Notes: generated by a model from the letters alone, not told the origin. A DNA stretch of 6,758 nt from Candidatus Bathyarchaeota archaeon (GCA_011041895.1 DRAE01000023.1:1-6758), one strand, 5' to 3'; positions 1 through 6,404 are shown, counted from the first letter of the stretch. Numbers and translations: made by a program.

Positions 1-354
1 GATCCAACTGAGGGAGGAGTGGCTGCTGGGCTTGCTGAAATAGCCTATGCATCAAATGTTGAAATAGAGGTCTGGGAGGATAAGATTCCGTTAAGGAAGG
101 AAACTGTGAAGATATGCAATGCTCTAAACATTGATCCCTTAAAGCTTATAAGTTCCGGAATGCTTATAGCAACCATCGACAAAAACCTAGTTGAAGAAGC
201 TAAATCCAGGATGGAAAAGCTAGGGTTAAACCTTTCAGTGATAGGAGAGGTGAAAAAGGGAAGAGGATTGATTATTCATAGAGCCAATGGTAAAACTGAA
301 AAAGTGGGACCGTATGTGAGAGACGAGCTTTTCAGGATCTCGGAGGAGCTATAA
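1..354 (+). CDS. AIR synthase-related / HypE-like protein, C-terminal part (5' truncated by window edge)
   Basis: The reading frame is open from base 1 to a TAA stop at 352-354, giving the last 117 residues; the start lies outside the window. The fragment opens with DPTEGG, the glycine-rich motif at the start of the C-terminal domain of the PurM/AIR synthase superfamily (HypE, ThiL, SelD, PurM). It continues with a family-like sequence: IPLRKETVKICNAL, then DPLKLISSGMLIATI, then VIGEV. These proteins are ATP-dependent enzymes that form dimers in the cytosol. True HypE ends in a PRIC motif whose final Cys carries the carbamoyl/cyano group for NiFe-hydrogenase maturation. This protein ends in RISEEL with no Cys, so it should not be called hydrogenase maturation HypE. 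It better fits the archaeal 'AIR synthase-related' group, whose reaction is not known to me. It is followed after one base by the sirtuin gene, so the two are probably co-transcribed. The family is secure; the substrate is unknown. Confidence 0.85.
   Translation, partial: DPTEGGVAAGLAEIAYASNVEIEVWEDKIPLRKETVKICNALNIDPLKLISSGMLIATIDKNLVEEAKSRMEKLGLNLSVIGEVKKGRGLIIHRANGKTEKVGPYVRDELFRISEEL
342..346 (+). promoter_or_regulatory. Shine-Dalgarno site for the sirtuin gene
   Basis: GGAGG lies inside the last codons of the upstream gene, 9 bases before the ATG at 356. It favours the ATG at 356 over the in-frame ATG at 365, which would be 18 bases away. An internal gene of an archaeal operon is expected to use such a site, whereas first genes are often leaderless. 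None of the other genes in the window has a comparably good site. Confidence 0.6.
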
Positions 355-355
355 C

Positions 356-1105
356 ATGTCAATCATGGAAATGTATAGGGCAGCTATCAAACTAATACGT
401 GACTCAAGACATCTAGTTGCATTTACAGGAGCTGGAATATCCGCTGAAAGTGGAATTCCAACCTTTAGAGGAAGAGATGGTTTATGGAAAAGATTCAGGG
501 CAGAGGATCTAGCAACTCCACAGGCGTTCAAGAGAAATCCCAAGCTTGTATGGAAGTGGTATTGTTGGAGAATGAACATTATAAAAAAGGCTAAACCTAA
601 TCCATCGCACAAGCTTCTCTCTAAACTTGAAGAAATGGGAATTCTAAAGGCCATCATAACACAGAATGTAGATGACCTACACTTGAAAGCTGGGTCAAAG
701 AATCTAATAAGGCTTCATGGAAGCATATGGAACATAAAATGCATAGAGTGCGATTACACAGATAGAATAGATTCACCTCCCAAGGAAATTCCCCCACGTT
801 GCCCAAAATGTAACTCTCTCCTAAGGCCAGGTGTTGTATGGTTTGGAGAACCTCTTCCACCGAGTGAGTGGAGTAAAGCCGTCGAAGAATCTACAAAAGC
901 TGACGTAATGTTGGTTATAGGAACAAGTGGCATGGTTGCACCAGCCTCAAACATTCCATATATCGCCAAAAGCTCTGGTGCCAGCATAATAGAAATAAAC
1001 ATAGAGCCTTCAATGATAACTCCAATAGCCGATGTTTTCTTAAAGGGAAAAGCTGGTGAAGTAGCTCTAAATCTTTCAAAACTTATTGAAATTCAGTTAC
1101 AGTAG
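356..1105 (+). CDS. cobB: SIR2-family NAD-dependent protein deacylase, class III (SIRT5/CobB type)
   Basis: This 249-residue protein has full family length and uses NAD+ to remove acyl groups from lysines, releasing nicotinamide and O-acyl-ADP-ribose. Visible motifs are GAGIS at 25-29 with GIPTFRG at 33-39 (NAD-binding Rossmann site), QNVD at 103-106, catalytic His121 in RLHGS, a four-Cys zinc site (Cys129, Cys132, Cys149, Cys152), the FGEPLP substrate-binding segment at 163-168, GTS at 189-191, and NIEPS near 215. Tyr69 and Arg72 form the Y-x-x-R pair that in class III sirtuins binds the carboxylate of succinyl- or malonyl-lysine, and Ala49 matches the small residue widening that pocket. Desuccinylase/demalonylase activity in addition to deacetylation is therefore likely, by inference. 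Archaeal sirtuins are known to deacetylate the chromatin protein Alba. The gene starts one base after the AIR-synthase-like gene and should share its transcript. The start at 356 is supported by GGAGG at 342-346. Confidence 0.95.
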   Translation: MSIMEMYRAAIKLIRDSRHLVAFTGAGISAESGIPTFRGRDGLWKRFRAEDLATPQAFKRNPKLVWKWYCWRMNIIKKAKPNPSHKLLSKLEEMGILKAIITQNVDDLHLKAGSKNLIRLHGSIWNIKCIECDYTDRIDSPPKEIPPRCPKCNSLLRPGVVWFGEPLPPSEWSKAVEESTKADVMLVIGTSGMVAPASNIPYIAKSSGASIIEINIEPSMITPIADVFLKGKAGEVALNLSKLIEIQLQ

Positions 1106-1127
1106 AGCAATACTGATTTTAACTGAA
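1092..1127 (+). terminator. Imperfect hairpin with T-rich segment across the sirtuin stop codon
   Basis: An outer perfect 7-bp inverted repeat (TTCAGTT at 1092-1098, AACTGAA at 1121-1127) encloses an inner perfect 5-bp stem (CAGTA at 1100-1104, TACTG at 1111-1115) with a 6-base loop. The strands between the stems are unequal: A on one side, ATTTT on the other. The stop codon at 1103-1105 lies inside it. It could help end the sirtuin transcript, but archaeal termination relies mostly on T-tracts, and ATTTT here is short. It may equally be an operator or an accidental fold. Confidence 0.35.
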
Positions 1128-1144
1128 CCCTATATATTAACTGA
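1119..1144 (+). promoter_or_regulatory. TATA-like box flanked by direct repeats, upstream of the membrane protein gene
   Basis: The AT stretch TATATATTA at 1131-1139 is the best archaeal TATA-box candidate in the 45-base gap between the sirtuin and the next gene. Two perfect copies of TTAACTGA (1119-1126 and 1137-1144), 18 bases apart, lie on either side of it; the second overlaps the box edge. The box centre is about 16 bases before the ATG at 1151, closer than the roughly 26 bases expected between a box and the transcription start of a leaderless archaeal gene. The promoter call is therefore tentative. Confidence 0.35.
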
Positions 1145-1150
1145 TTCACC

Positions 1151-1990
1151 ATGAAATTTTCAGCGAAAGTATGGATTCTCACAATAATGTTCACGCTTAC
1201 AGTGTTCTCCTCTAATGTTTACGCATCTGAAAACTGGATCTCAACTGGAAAATACGCTTACTATATTCTCCAAGACAACGAGACAACACGGTATCTTAAA
1301 TGGACTATAGTGGATGTCTACAGCGATAAGTTCATGGTCGAGCTACAGATATCCTATGGTAGTGGACTTGAGAAGCATGCCAAGCAGCTAAAGTTTAATG
1401 TGACTTTTTCAGATGGACATCCACTTATATGGCTTCCTTCAAGTATTCTAAACGGAAAAACCATCGAAGACATAGAAACTCCTCTTGGAATAGTGACATG
1501 TTACAGGGTACAATTTGGAGAAACCACCCTGTGGTATGAAAAGAACACGCACATACTGGTCAGGGCAGTTGATGTATTTGATCCGGAAAGCGGTGTAAGA
1601 GGAAAACTTACATTAAATGAGACAAACGTTTTCACAACACTTTCAATGTATTACCCAGTAGTAATCGGGCTCATTATAATAGGGGCAGTAGGTATTGCAT
1701 CTACTATTTACTGCATCAAAGCTAAACCATTTGAAAAGCTAAAACCTCCAGTTAAGAGACCTCCAATAATACCTGAGATACCAACACCAAAGCCTTCAAG
1801 ACCCCTTAAACCATTGAAGCCCAAGGTTAAAGTCAAAAGAGAGGTAAAAGTTGAAAGGCCAAGGGTAGAGCCCATAGAGCTTGAAAAATGTCCAAGATGT
1901 GGAAATCCATTAATATACTTTTCACATAGAAAAGAATACTTCTGCCCAGTATGCAACGTAAGCTATCCAAGAGAAAAGATAAAGAAATAG
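1151..1990 (+). CDS. Secreted-domain type I membrane protein with cytosolic zinc ribbon, function unknown
   Basis: I do not recognise this 279-residue protein as a named family. Order of parts: signal peptide 1-25 (Lys2 and Lys6, hydrophobic core, likely cleavage after VYA); extracytoplasmic, probably beta-rich domain of about 140 residues (26-166) with three N-glycosylation sequons at Asn43, Asn83 and Asn157; one membrane helix at about 167-189; a Pro- and Lys-rich linker at 190-245 with about 14 prolines; and a C-terminal zinc ribbon with Cys247, Cys250, Cys265 and Cys268 in the pattern CxxCG...CxxC. The segment around 110-140 (ETPLGIVTCYRV, then LWYEKNTHILVRA) resembles a pattern I associate with exported archaeal beta-domain proteins, but I cannot name it. 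The topology puts the zinc ribbon in the cytosol. A role linking an outside domain to a cytosolic partner is inference only. The gene probably has its own promoter, and its stop is one base from that of the convergent permease gene. Confidence 0.85.
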   Translation: MKFSAKVWILTIMFTLTVFSSNVYASENWISTGKYAYYILQDNETTRYLKWTIVDVYSDKFMVELQISYGSGLEKHAKQLKFNVTFSDGHPLIWLPSSILNGKTIEDIETPLGIVTCYRVQFGETTLWYEKNTHILVRAVDVFDPESGVRGKLTLNETNVFTTLSMYYPVVIGLIIIGAVGIASTIYCIKAKPFEKLKPPVKRPPIIPEIPTPKPSRPLKPLKPKVKVKREVKVERPRVEPIELEKCPRCGNPLIYFSHRKEYFCPVCNVSYPREKIKK

Positions 1991-1991
1991 T

Positions 1992-3557
1992 TCACCCTGT
2001 TAATGGCTTATCTGGAGTAAATGACCTAATCATTAGGTTCAGCATAAGCATTCCCAAGCAAATTACAATAGGTGAGAAATAGAATTCATCCATGACATAG
2101 AAGATCATTGCAGACGCACTTCCCACAAATATTGCCAATAAACTTATAATCACTCTAAGGGCAACGCCTCCAAGCTCAATGCTATATTCACTCCATTCAC
2201 TAGGGATCGATGGGAGATTTCTAAGAATCAATGTAAGCATGGCATAGCTTGTTCCAAAAGAGACTACTACAGCGTTAACTAGACATGCGATAGCGCTCAG
2301 AAAGTTTCCCGTTGAAATGTACATTACAGCCGAAAGCAACATCCCATATACAAGCGATATAGGTAATATTACTAGAGACTTTTCATAGGCAATTTTTCTC
2401 CTAGTTAGTGGGAAGGTATAGAGCAGGGGAGCAGCTCTTCCCTCACAGTAGACTAGCTCAGAAACAGATAATCCAACAGTTGCACATGCACCAGATAGTC
2501 CTGCTACAGCTGGAGCAATTATACTAGGTTTAAAGCTAACACCAACTAGTACTGGAGCTATAAACGCTATGGGCATAAGCACTCCATACATGAACCTTGA
2601 AAGCCTCTGCGTGTTCCTAGCAAGTATCTTCAAATCCTTAAACATGAATCCAAGAACCCCTTTGTCCACTATTTTCTGCCTTTTAACAGTTTTCACACCT
2701 AAGCTTGGGAGAGAGAATGCTATGAACTCTCCTACAAACAATGCTCTCCAGCATCTCCTAGTCGAGAAGATTAGAAGAATAACCATCAAAGCACTCCATA
2801 CAATCATTGAGAGTGCAGATCTAACATCAGTAGGGTTAAATGCCACCATGATGAAGTTGAATGGCGGAAGTATACTGAAAAGTAGAAGTAGGTTCTCGGA
2901 CGTTGTGATCTTTATAGCTTTCAAAAGGATAAAGTAGTAGAAATATCCAGCTACGAATGCCAGTAGCCAAATTACCACAGTAACTCCACGTAGAATCCTA
3001 CTCCTTTTTACCCCCGGAGACAATGCCGTGGCCATGAACCCTATGCCAAAAGCCATTATAGTTAATGCAGCAATCATCAAAATGCTTGTAAGTATGATTA
3101 GGAGGTTTCCAGTCACATAGACGATTAAGGCCACCATTGGAATAACAAGCGCAAATGAGGTTAAGACTCCCCAGTACAGTAATCCAGCTAATATAACTCC
3201 TCCCCAAACCTCAGAAATGCTAATAGGTCGGGTTAGAAGAGGTTCAATGAGTCTATGCTCTATAAGCATATTGACAATAGATGCAACAGAGTATCCTGCA
3301 ACGCCTGCCTGAAGCACTCCAAGAAAGCCTAGCCCCAAGACTAATGGAAGAAAGCTTCCAGTCTCCAAGTAGAGATTTACACATGCACCGCCTATACAAA
3401 TGGAGGGAAATGCAAATGCGATTATCTGAACTAAGTTGTTCTTCCAAAGAGAGATTGGTTTATTAGGATCATAGAAGAAACTTTTTCTTCTAGTCTTCCT
3501 AGACCTATAAATGATTTCTTTCGCAAATATCTTCGCAAGCTTTAGTGTAACCGTCAT
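1992..3557 (-). CDS. ABC-2 type transporter permease, large form with two homologous halves
   Basis: This 521-residue, very hydrophobic protein has about 12 predicted membrane helices (roughly 45-62, 72-95, 121-145, 150-176, 192-212, 247-265, then 325-342, 346-367, 396-415, 420-445, 466-486, 494-510). It starts two bases after the ATPase stop, so it is the membrane part of that exporter. Each half has a cytosolic basic start, two helices, a conserved loop, then more helices. The loop of half one (residues 100-117, containing EPLLTRP) matches that of half two (372-389, containing APLLYTFP), the sequence typical of ABC-2 permeases just after the second helix. Each half is the size of a small ABC-2 permease, which suggests duplication and fusion. 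The two halves may then make the whole channel without a second permease gene. The substrate cannot be read from sequence; ABC-2 systems mostly export lipids, polysaccharides, peptides, drugs or sodium. A weak AGGAAG lies upstream of the ATG. Confidence 0.88.
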   Translation of the reverse strand: MTVTLKLAKIFAKEIIYRSRKTRRKSFFYDPNKPISLWKNNLVQIIAFAFPSICIGGACVNLYLETGSFLPLVLGLGFLGVLQAGVAGYSVASIVNMLIEHRLIEPLLTRPISISEVWGGVILAGLLYWGVLTSFALVIPMVALIVYVTGNLLIILTSILMIAALTIMAFGIGFMATALSPGVKRSRILRGVTVVIWLLAFVAGYFYYFILLKAIKITTSENLLLLFSILPPFNFIMVAFNPTDVRSALSMIVWSALMVILLIFSTRRCWRALFVGEFIAFSLPSLGVKTVKRQKIVDKGVLGFMFKDLKILARNTQRLSRFMYGVLMPIAFIAPVLVGVSFKPSIIAPAVAGLSGACATVGLSVSELVYCEGRAAPLLYTFPLTRRKIAYEKSLVILPISLVYGMLLSAVMYISTGNFLSAIACLVNAVVVSFGTSYAMLTLILRNLPSIPSEWSEYSIELGGVALRVIISLLAIFVGSASAMIFYVMDEFYFSPIVICLGMLMLNLMIRSFTPDKPLTG

Positions 3558-3559
3558 CG

Positions 3560-4315
3560 CTAAACTTCCTTAAGCGCTTTAAGCATTTCATCTAGGTCCT
3601 TGCTTAAGCCAGTAACTTCAAAGAATACGTCTTCAAACTCCTTTCTCCTCGTAAGCTTCTTAAGTTCATCCACATCCCCCTCAGCGACAACCCTCCCCTT
3701 GTGAATGACTATTACCCTATCTGCGATAGCCTCCGCTAACTCAAGTATATGAGTTGACAACAGCACGGTTCTTCCACGTGAAGCATATTCTCTTAAAAGC
3801 TCCTTTAAAACTTTACCAGAGGTTGGGTCAAGACCTGAAAATGGTTCATCAAATATAAGCACCTTTGGATCATGCATTAAAGCAGAGATTATCATGAGCT
3901 TCCTTCTATTACCATGGCTAAGTTCTCCACCAAGTTTATACATGTGCTCTGTAAACTCGAAGAGTTCAGCCAACTTCAAAGCTCTACTCTCTGGATCCTC
4001 TATACCATATACGCTAGCTACGAAGCTTAGGTACTCTGCCGGAGTTAAGCTTTCATATAATGTAATCTCCTCTGGGACGTACCCCACAATTCTCCTAACC
4101 CTAATAGGTTCCTTGAAAGGATCTAACCCATTAACTGAAACTGTTCCAGCGTCGGGCTTAACAAGTCCTAAAGCGATCTTCATCAAAGTGCTTTTACCAG
4201 ATCCATTTGGTCCAAGTAGTGCACAGACCTTGCCGCTTGGAATTTCTAGGCTTACATCTTCGAGAGCAATTACCCCATCATATGTCTTATATACCCCCCT
4301 GAACTCGATGGGCAT
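3560..4315 (-). CDS. ABC-2 type transporter ATP-binding protein (CcmA/NatA type)
   Basis: This 251-residue, complete nucleotide-binding subunit energises export by the permease encoded immediately downstream. Motifs in order: Walker A GPNGSGKST at 35-43; Q-loop region GYVPEE at 78-83; signature LSHGNRRK at 132-139; Walker B VLIFDE at 152-157 with the catalytic Glu157; D-loop SGLD at 160-163; and H-loop His189 in STHIL. Two deviations stand out: Glu replaces the usual Gln in the Q-loop, and the signature is LSHGN rather than LSGGQ. Both are common in ABC-2 ATPases, so activity is expected. The C-terminal 30 residues are a short charged tail beyond the ATPase core. The protein should act as a dimer on the cytosolic face of the membrane. 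The ATG at 4315 puts the first beta-strand (IEFRGVYKTYDG) at the usual distance from the N terminus. No Shine-Dalgarno site is visible, which fits a leaderless first gene of an operon. Confidence 0.95.
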   Translation of the reverse strand: MPIEFRGVYKTYDGVIALEDVSLEIPSGKVCALLGPNGSGKSTLMKIALGLVKPDAGTVSVNGLDPFKEPIRVRRIVGYVPEEITLYESLTPAEYLSFVASVYGIEDPESRALKLAELFEFTEHMYKLGGELSHGNRRKLMIISALMHDPKVLIFDEPFSGLDPTSGKVLKELLREYASRGRTVLLSTHILELAEAIADRVIVIHKGRVVAEGDVDELKKLTRRKEFEDVFFEVTGLSKDLDEMLKALKEV

Positions 4316-4316
4316 C

Positions 4317-4347
4317 TTAATCGATAAATAAAGTTTAATACGATTAA
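4317..4347 (-). promoter_or_regulatory. Promoter region of the ABC operon with TATA-like boxes inside an inverted repeat
   Basis: On the minus strand, TATTAAA (4334-4340) lies about 22 bases before the ATPase ATG, and a second AT run, CTTTATTTA (4325-4333), lies about 14 bases before it. Either could be the TATA box of a leaderless transcript. They are enclosed by a perfect 7-bp inverted repeat: TTAATCG at 4317-4323 and CGATTAA at 4341-4347 on the plus strand. The arms are 24 bases apart, just over two helical turns, with the inner arm touching the start codon region. A repressor bound there would block both boxes. In AT-rich DNA a 7-bp repeat may also arise by chance. Confidence 0.4.
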
Positions 4348-4380
4348 TTTAGCTAACATTTAACTCAAACACTCGAGATA

Positions 4381-4389
4381 CTTTTTATA
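4381..4389 (+). promoter_or_regulatory. TATA-like box upstream of the GNAT acetyltransferase gene
   Basis: CTTTTTATA looks like a strong archaeal TATA box. Its centre is about 12 bases before the ATG at 4398 and about 21 before the in-frame ATG at 4407. The usual TATA-to-start distance for leaderless archaeal genes is about 26, so the second ATG (protein starting MTKSSK) fits this promoter better. No Shine-Dalgarno site is seen before either ATG. Confidence 0.45.
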
Positions 4390-4397
4390 GGCTGAAA

Positions 4398-4862
4398 ATG
4401 AATGCTATGACCAAAAGTTCAAAGATCAAGGTCAGGGTGGTCAGTGAAAAGGATTTAGCGGATATTTTCAGGATAGAACTTGAAGCATTTGGTAAGGAAG
4501 CTTATCCCAAATGGGTTTTCCAGCAGGGTGCAAAACTGCTTAGAAGAACATTTATGGTAGCTGAACTTGATGGAAAAGCTATCGGCTATGTCATGGCACA
4601 CGTTAAAGGCAAGATTGGTGAAATAATTTCAATAGCCGTTCACCCTCAACACCGTAGAAAAGGTATTGGGGAACTGTTAATGGAAGAAATAATCAGGAAG
4701 CTGCAAAGTGAATTTGGAGTTAAACGTGTAAAGTTGCAGGTGAAGGTATCCAATAAACCTGCAATAAAGCTTTATGAGAAACTAGGCTTTAAAATCGGTG
4801 CAAGGCTAAAGGAGTACTATCCCGATGGGGAGGACGCCTATGAAATGTACTTAGACCTCTGA
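4398..4862 (+). CDS. rimI: GNAT-family N-acetyltransferase, archaeal Ard1/RimI-like
   Basis: The protein has 154 residues, or 151 if it starts at the ATG at 4407. It transfers acetyl from acetyl-CoA, most likely to the N-terminal amino group of cytosolic proteins. The whole GNAT fold is present: first strand with RVVSEKDLADIFRIE, central strand IGEIISIAVHP at 73-83, acetyl-CoA pyrophosphate loop HRRKGIGE at 85-92, the segment LQVKVSNKPAIKLYEKLGF at 113-131, and the C-terminal YYPDGEDAYEM at 140-150. The last two are characteristic of the RimI/Ard1 group that includes Sulfolobus Ard1 and eukaryotic Naa10. Archaea have a few such enzymes of broad specificity, so the bacterial name rimI is a family label rather than proof that ribosomal protein S18 is the target. 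The gene is divergent from the ABC operon, has its own TATA-like box at 4381-4389, and its last 12 bases overlap the end of the convergent amidohydrolase gene. Confidence 0.92.
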   Translation: MNAMTKSSKIKVRVVSEKDLADIFRIELEAFGKEAYPKWVFQQGAKLLRRTFMVAELDGKAIGYVMAHVKGKIGEIISIAVHPQHRRKGIGELLMEEIIRKLQSEFGVKRVKLQVKVSNKPAIKLYEKLGFKIGARLKEYYPDGEDAYEMYLDL

Positions 4863-6404
4863 GCTTTTATATACGAAAACTCCCCTCTTGACTGTTGCAA
4901 GCACATTTACATTCTCTATACTTCTGGTCTCGAGTAGGTTCTTATCGAGGATAACTAGGTCGGCAAACTTGCCTACCTCTAAACTTCCCTTCACCTTCTC
5001 CTCTCTACATGCAAATGCTGGATTTATGGTATATGCTCTGAGAGCTCTTACCACATCCACTCTTTCATTCCTGTTATAGTGGTTTACAGCCCAATGTAAA
5101 CCATATAGCGGCGACATTGGCATACAATCAGAGCCAAATATTACAACGACGCCTTCATCCATGATCGATCTTACAGGATTTAATCTAATAGCTCGCTCCT
5201 TTCCAAGTTTCTTCTCATACATTCCACCAGGCATCTGCCAGTTCCCTATGAAGTTTGGCTGCATTGAAGCAATCACGCATAAACTAGCCATCCTCTCTAT
5301 ATGCCACATACTGGGAAGCTCGAAATGCTCGATACGATGTCTGTGATCGATCCATGGATCACGTCTATAAACTTTCGTCAATGCAGTTAATACATCAGAT
5401 ATTGCTCTATCACCTATTGCATGCACAGCTACTTGAAATCTCATTCTATGGAACCTATAGATTATCTCCATTAAATGGCCAAATTCATGCATCAGTAACC
5501 CGCTTTCCATTGGGCTGTCAGCGTAGGGTTTGCTTAGCGCCGCTGTTCTAGCTCCAATTGATCCATCAGCAAAAATCTTGACCGTGGTTAGTGAGAGAAA
5601 TGGCTTGAACCTGTTTATGAAATTGATATATTCAAGAGAAAGTTTCTCAAAGCATTCATGTGTCGGTATAAAATTGACATCCAATGTAAGCTTTCCCATT
5701 CTAAAAGCTCTAATATATGCTTGCAAGGTTTCAGGGTTATAAATGATTTCATGTATCGAAGTTATCCCCTCCTTCAAGGCATTTTTAACCCCCGTTTCAA
5801 TGGCCTCTAGACGTTCATCTTCACTGACCTCAACAGCTGAGAGCACAGCTTTCAATGCATCCTCTTTTACAATTCCTGTAGGCTTTCCACTAGAATCTTT
5901 TTCAATAAACTGCGAGCTAAGATCAAGTCTGGCCCTTTTAATTGCAAGTGAGTTTACAACTGCAAGGTGGCCATCAACTCTTATCATTACAACTGGGTTG
6001 TCCGGGAAAAGCCTATCAAGCTCCTCTAAGCTTGGGAATTCTCTTTCACTCCACCGATTTTCATCCCATTGTTTGGCTACTATCCACTTCCCGGCACCTA
6101 ATTCTCTGATTTTCTCTTTTATCATCTCATAGGCTTCATATTTGCTTCTGGTATACCATAGATTTAACTGCTTTAGTGACATGCCTAAGCTATATAGATG
6201 CGTATGTGAGTCGATAAAGCCTGGACATACAAATTTTCCATTTAAATCTACAATTTTCGTCTCTGGCCCTATTAGGTTGCTTACAGCTTTATTGTCTCCA
6301 ACCGCTATGATGACCCCATCTCTTATTGCAGCTGCCTCATACACTCTATTCTCGCTATCCAGACTGCAAACGACTCCATTTTTCAAAACAATATCTGCAT
6401 ACAT
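4851..6404 (-). CDS. Metal-dependent amidohydrolase, Amidohydro_3 / YtcJ-like
   Basis: This complete 517-residue protein has normal length for the family and no signal peptide, so it is cytosolic. Like other members it should hydrolyse an amide, ester or C-N bond using one or two metal ions in a TIM barrel; the substrate is not predictable. An N-terminal beta-sandwich half (KNGVVCSLD, then VDLNGKFVCPGFID) leads into the metal motif HTH with His67 and His69. Then come DGHLAVVNS at 144-152, Lys276 in VKIFADGS (the position of the metal-bridging Lys), IGART at 283-287, His328 in AVHAIGDRA, His360 in RIEHFELP, and the catalytic Asp426 in FGSDCMPMSP. The C-terminal GSLEVGKFADLVILD closes the sandwich. 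All expected catalytic residues are present. The ATG at 6404 starts MYADIVLKNG, the family's normal N terminus; an ATG 21 bases upstream is followed at once by a stop. It is divergent from the GH5 gene across 46 bases, and its 3' end overlaps the GNAT gene. Confidence 0.93.
   Translation of the reverse strand: MYADIVLKNGVVCSLDSENRVYEAAAIRDGVIIAVGDNKAVSNLIGPETKIVDLNGKFVCPGFIDSHTHLYSLGMSLKQLNLWYTRSKYEAYEMIKEKIRELGAGKWIVAKQWDENRWSEREFPSLEELDRLFPDNPVVMIRVDGHLAVVNSLAIKRARLDLSSQFIEKDSSGKPTGIVKEDALKAVLSAVEVSEDERLEAIETGVKNALKEGITSIHEIIYNPETLQAYIRAFRMGKLTLDVNFIPTHECFEKLSLEYINFINRFKPFLSLTTVKIFADGSIGARTAALSKPYADSPMESGLLMHEFGHLMEIIYRFHRMRFQVAVHAIGDRAISDVLTALTKVYRRDPWIDHRHRIEHFELPSMWHIERMASLCVIASMQPNFIGNWQMPGGMYEKKLGKERAIRLNPVRSIMDEGVVVIFGSDCMPMSPLYGLHWAVNHYNRNERVDVVRALRAYTINPAFACREEKVKGSLEVGKFADLVILDKNLLETRSIENVNVLATVKRGVFVYKSSEV

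Noticed and set aside
2569..2937. 122-codon plus-strand open frame opposite the permease
   Set aside because: It is antisense to clear membrane helices; no family resemblance or ribosome binding site was seen.
3894..4331. 145-codon plus-strand open frame opposite the ABC ATPase
   Set aside because: It is the complement of the conserved Walker and signature regions, with low-complexity composition and no motif of its own.
5743..6132. 129-codon plus-strand open frame opposite the amidohydrolase
   Set aside because: It lies fully antisense to a gene with all catalytic motifs intact, is rich in Ser/Leu as expected from complement reading, and has no recognisable domain or start signal.
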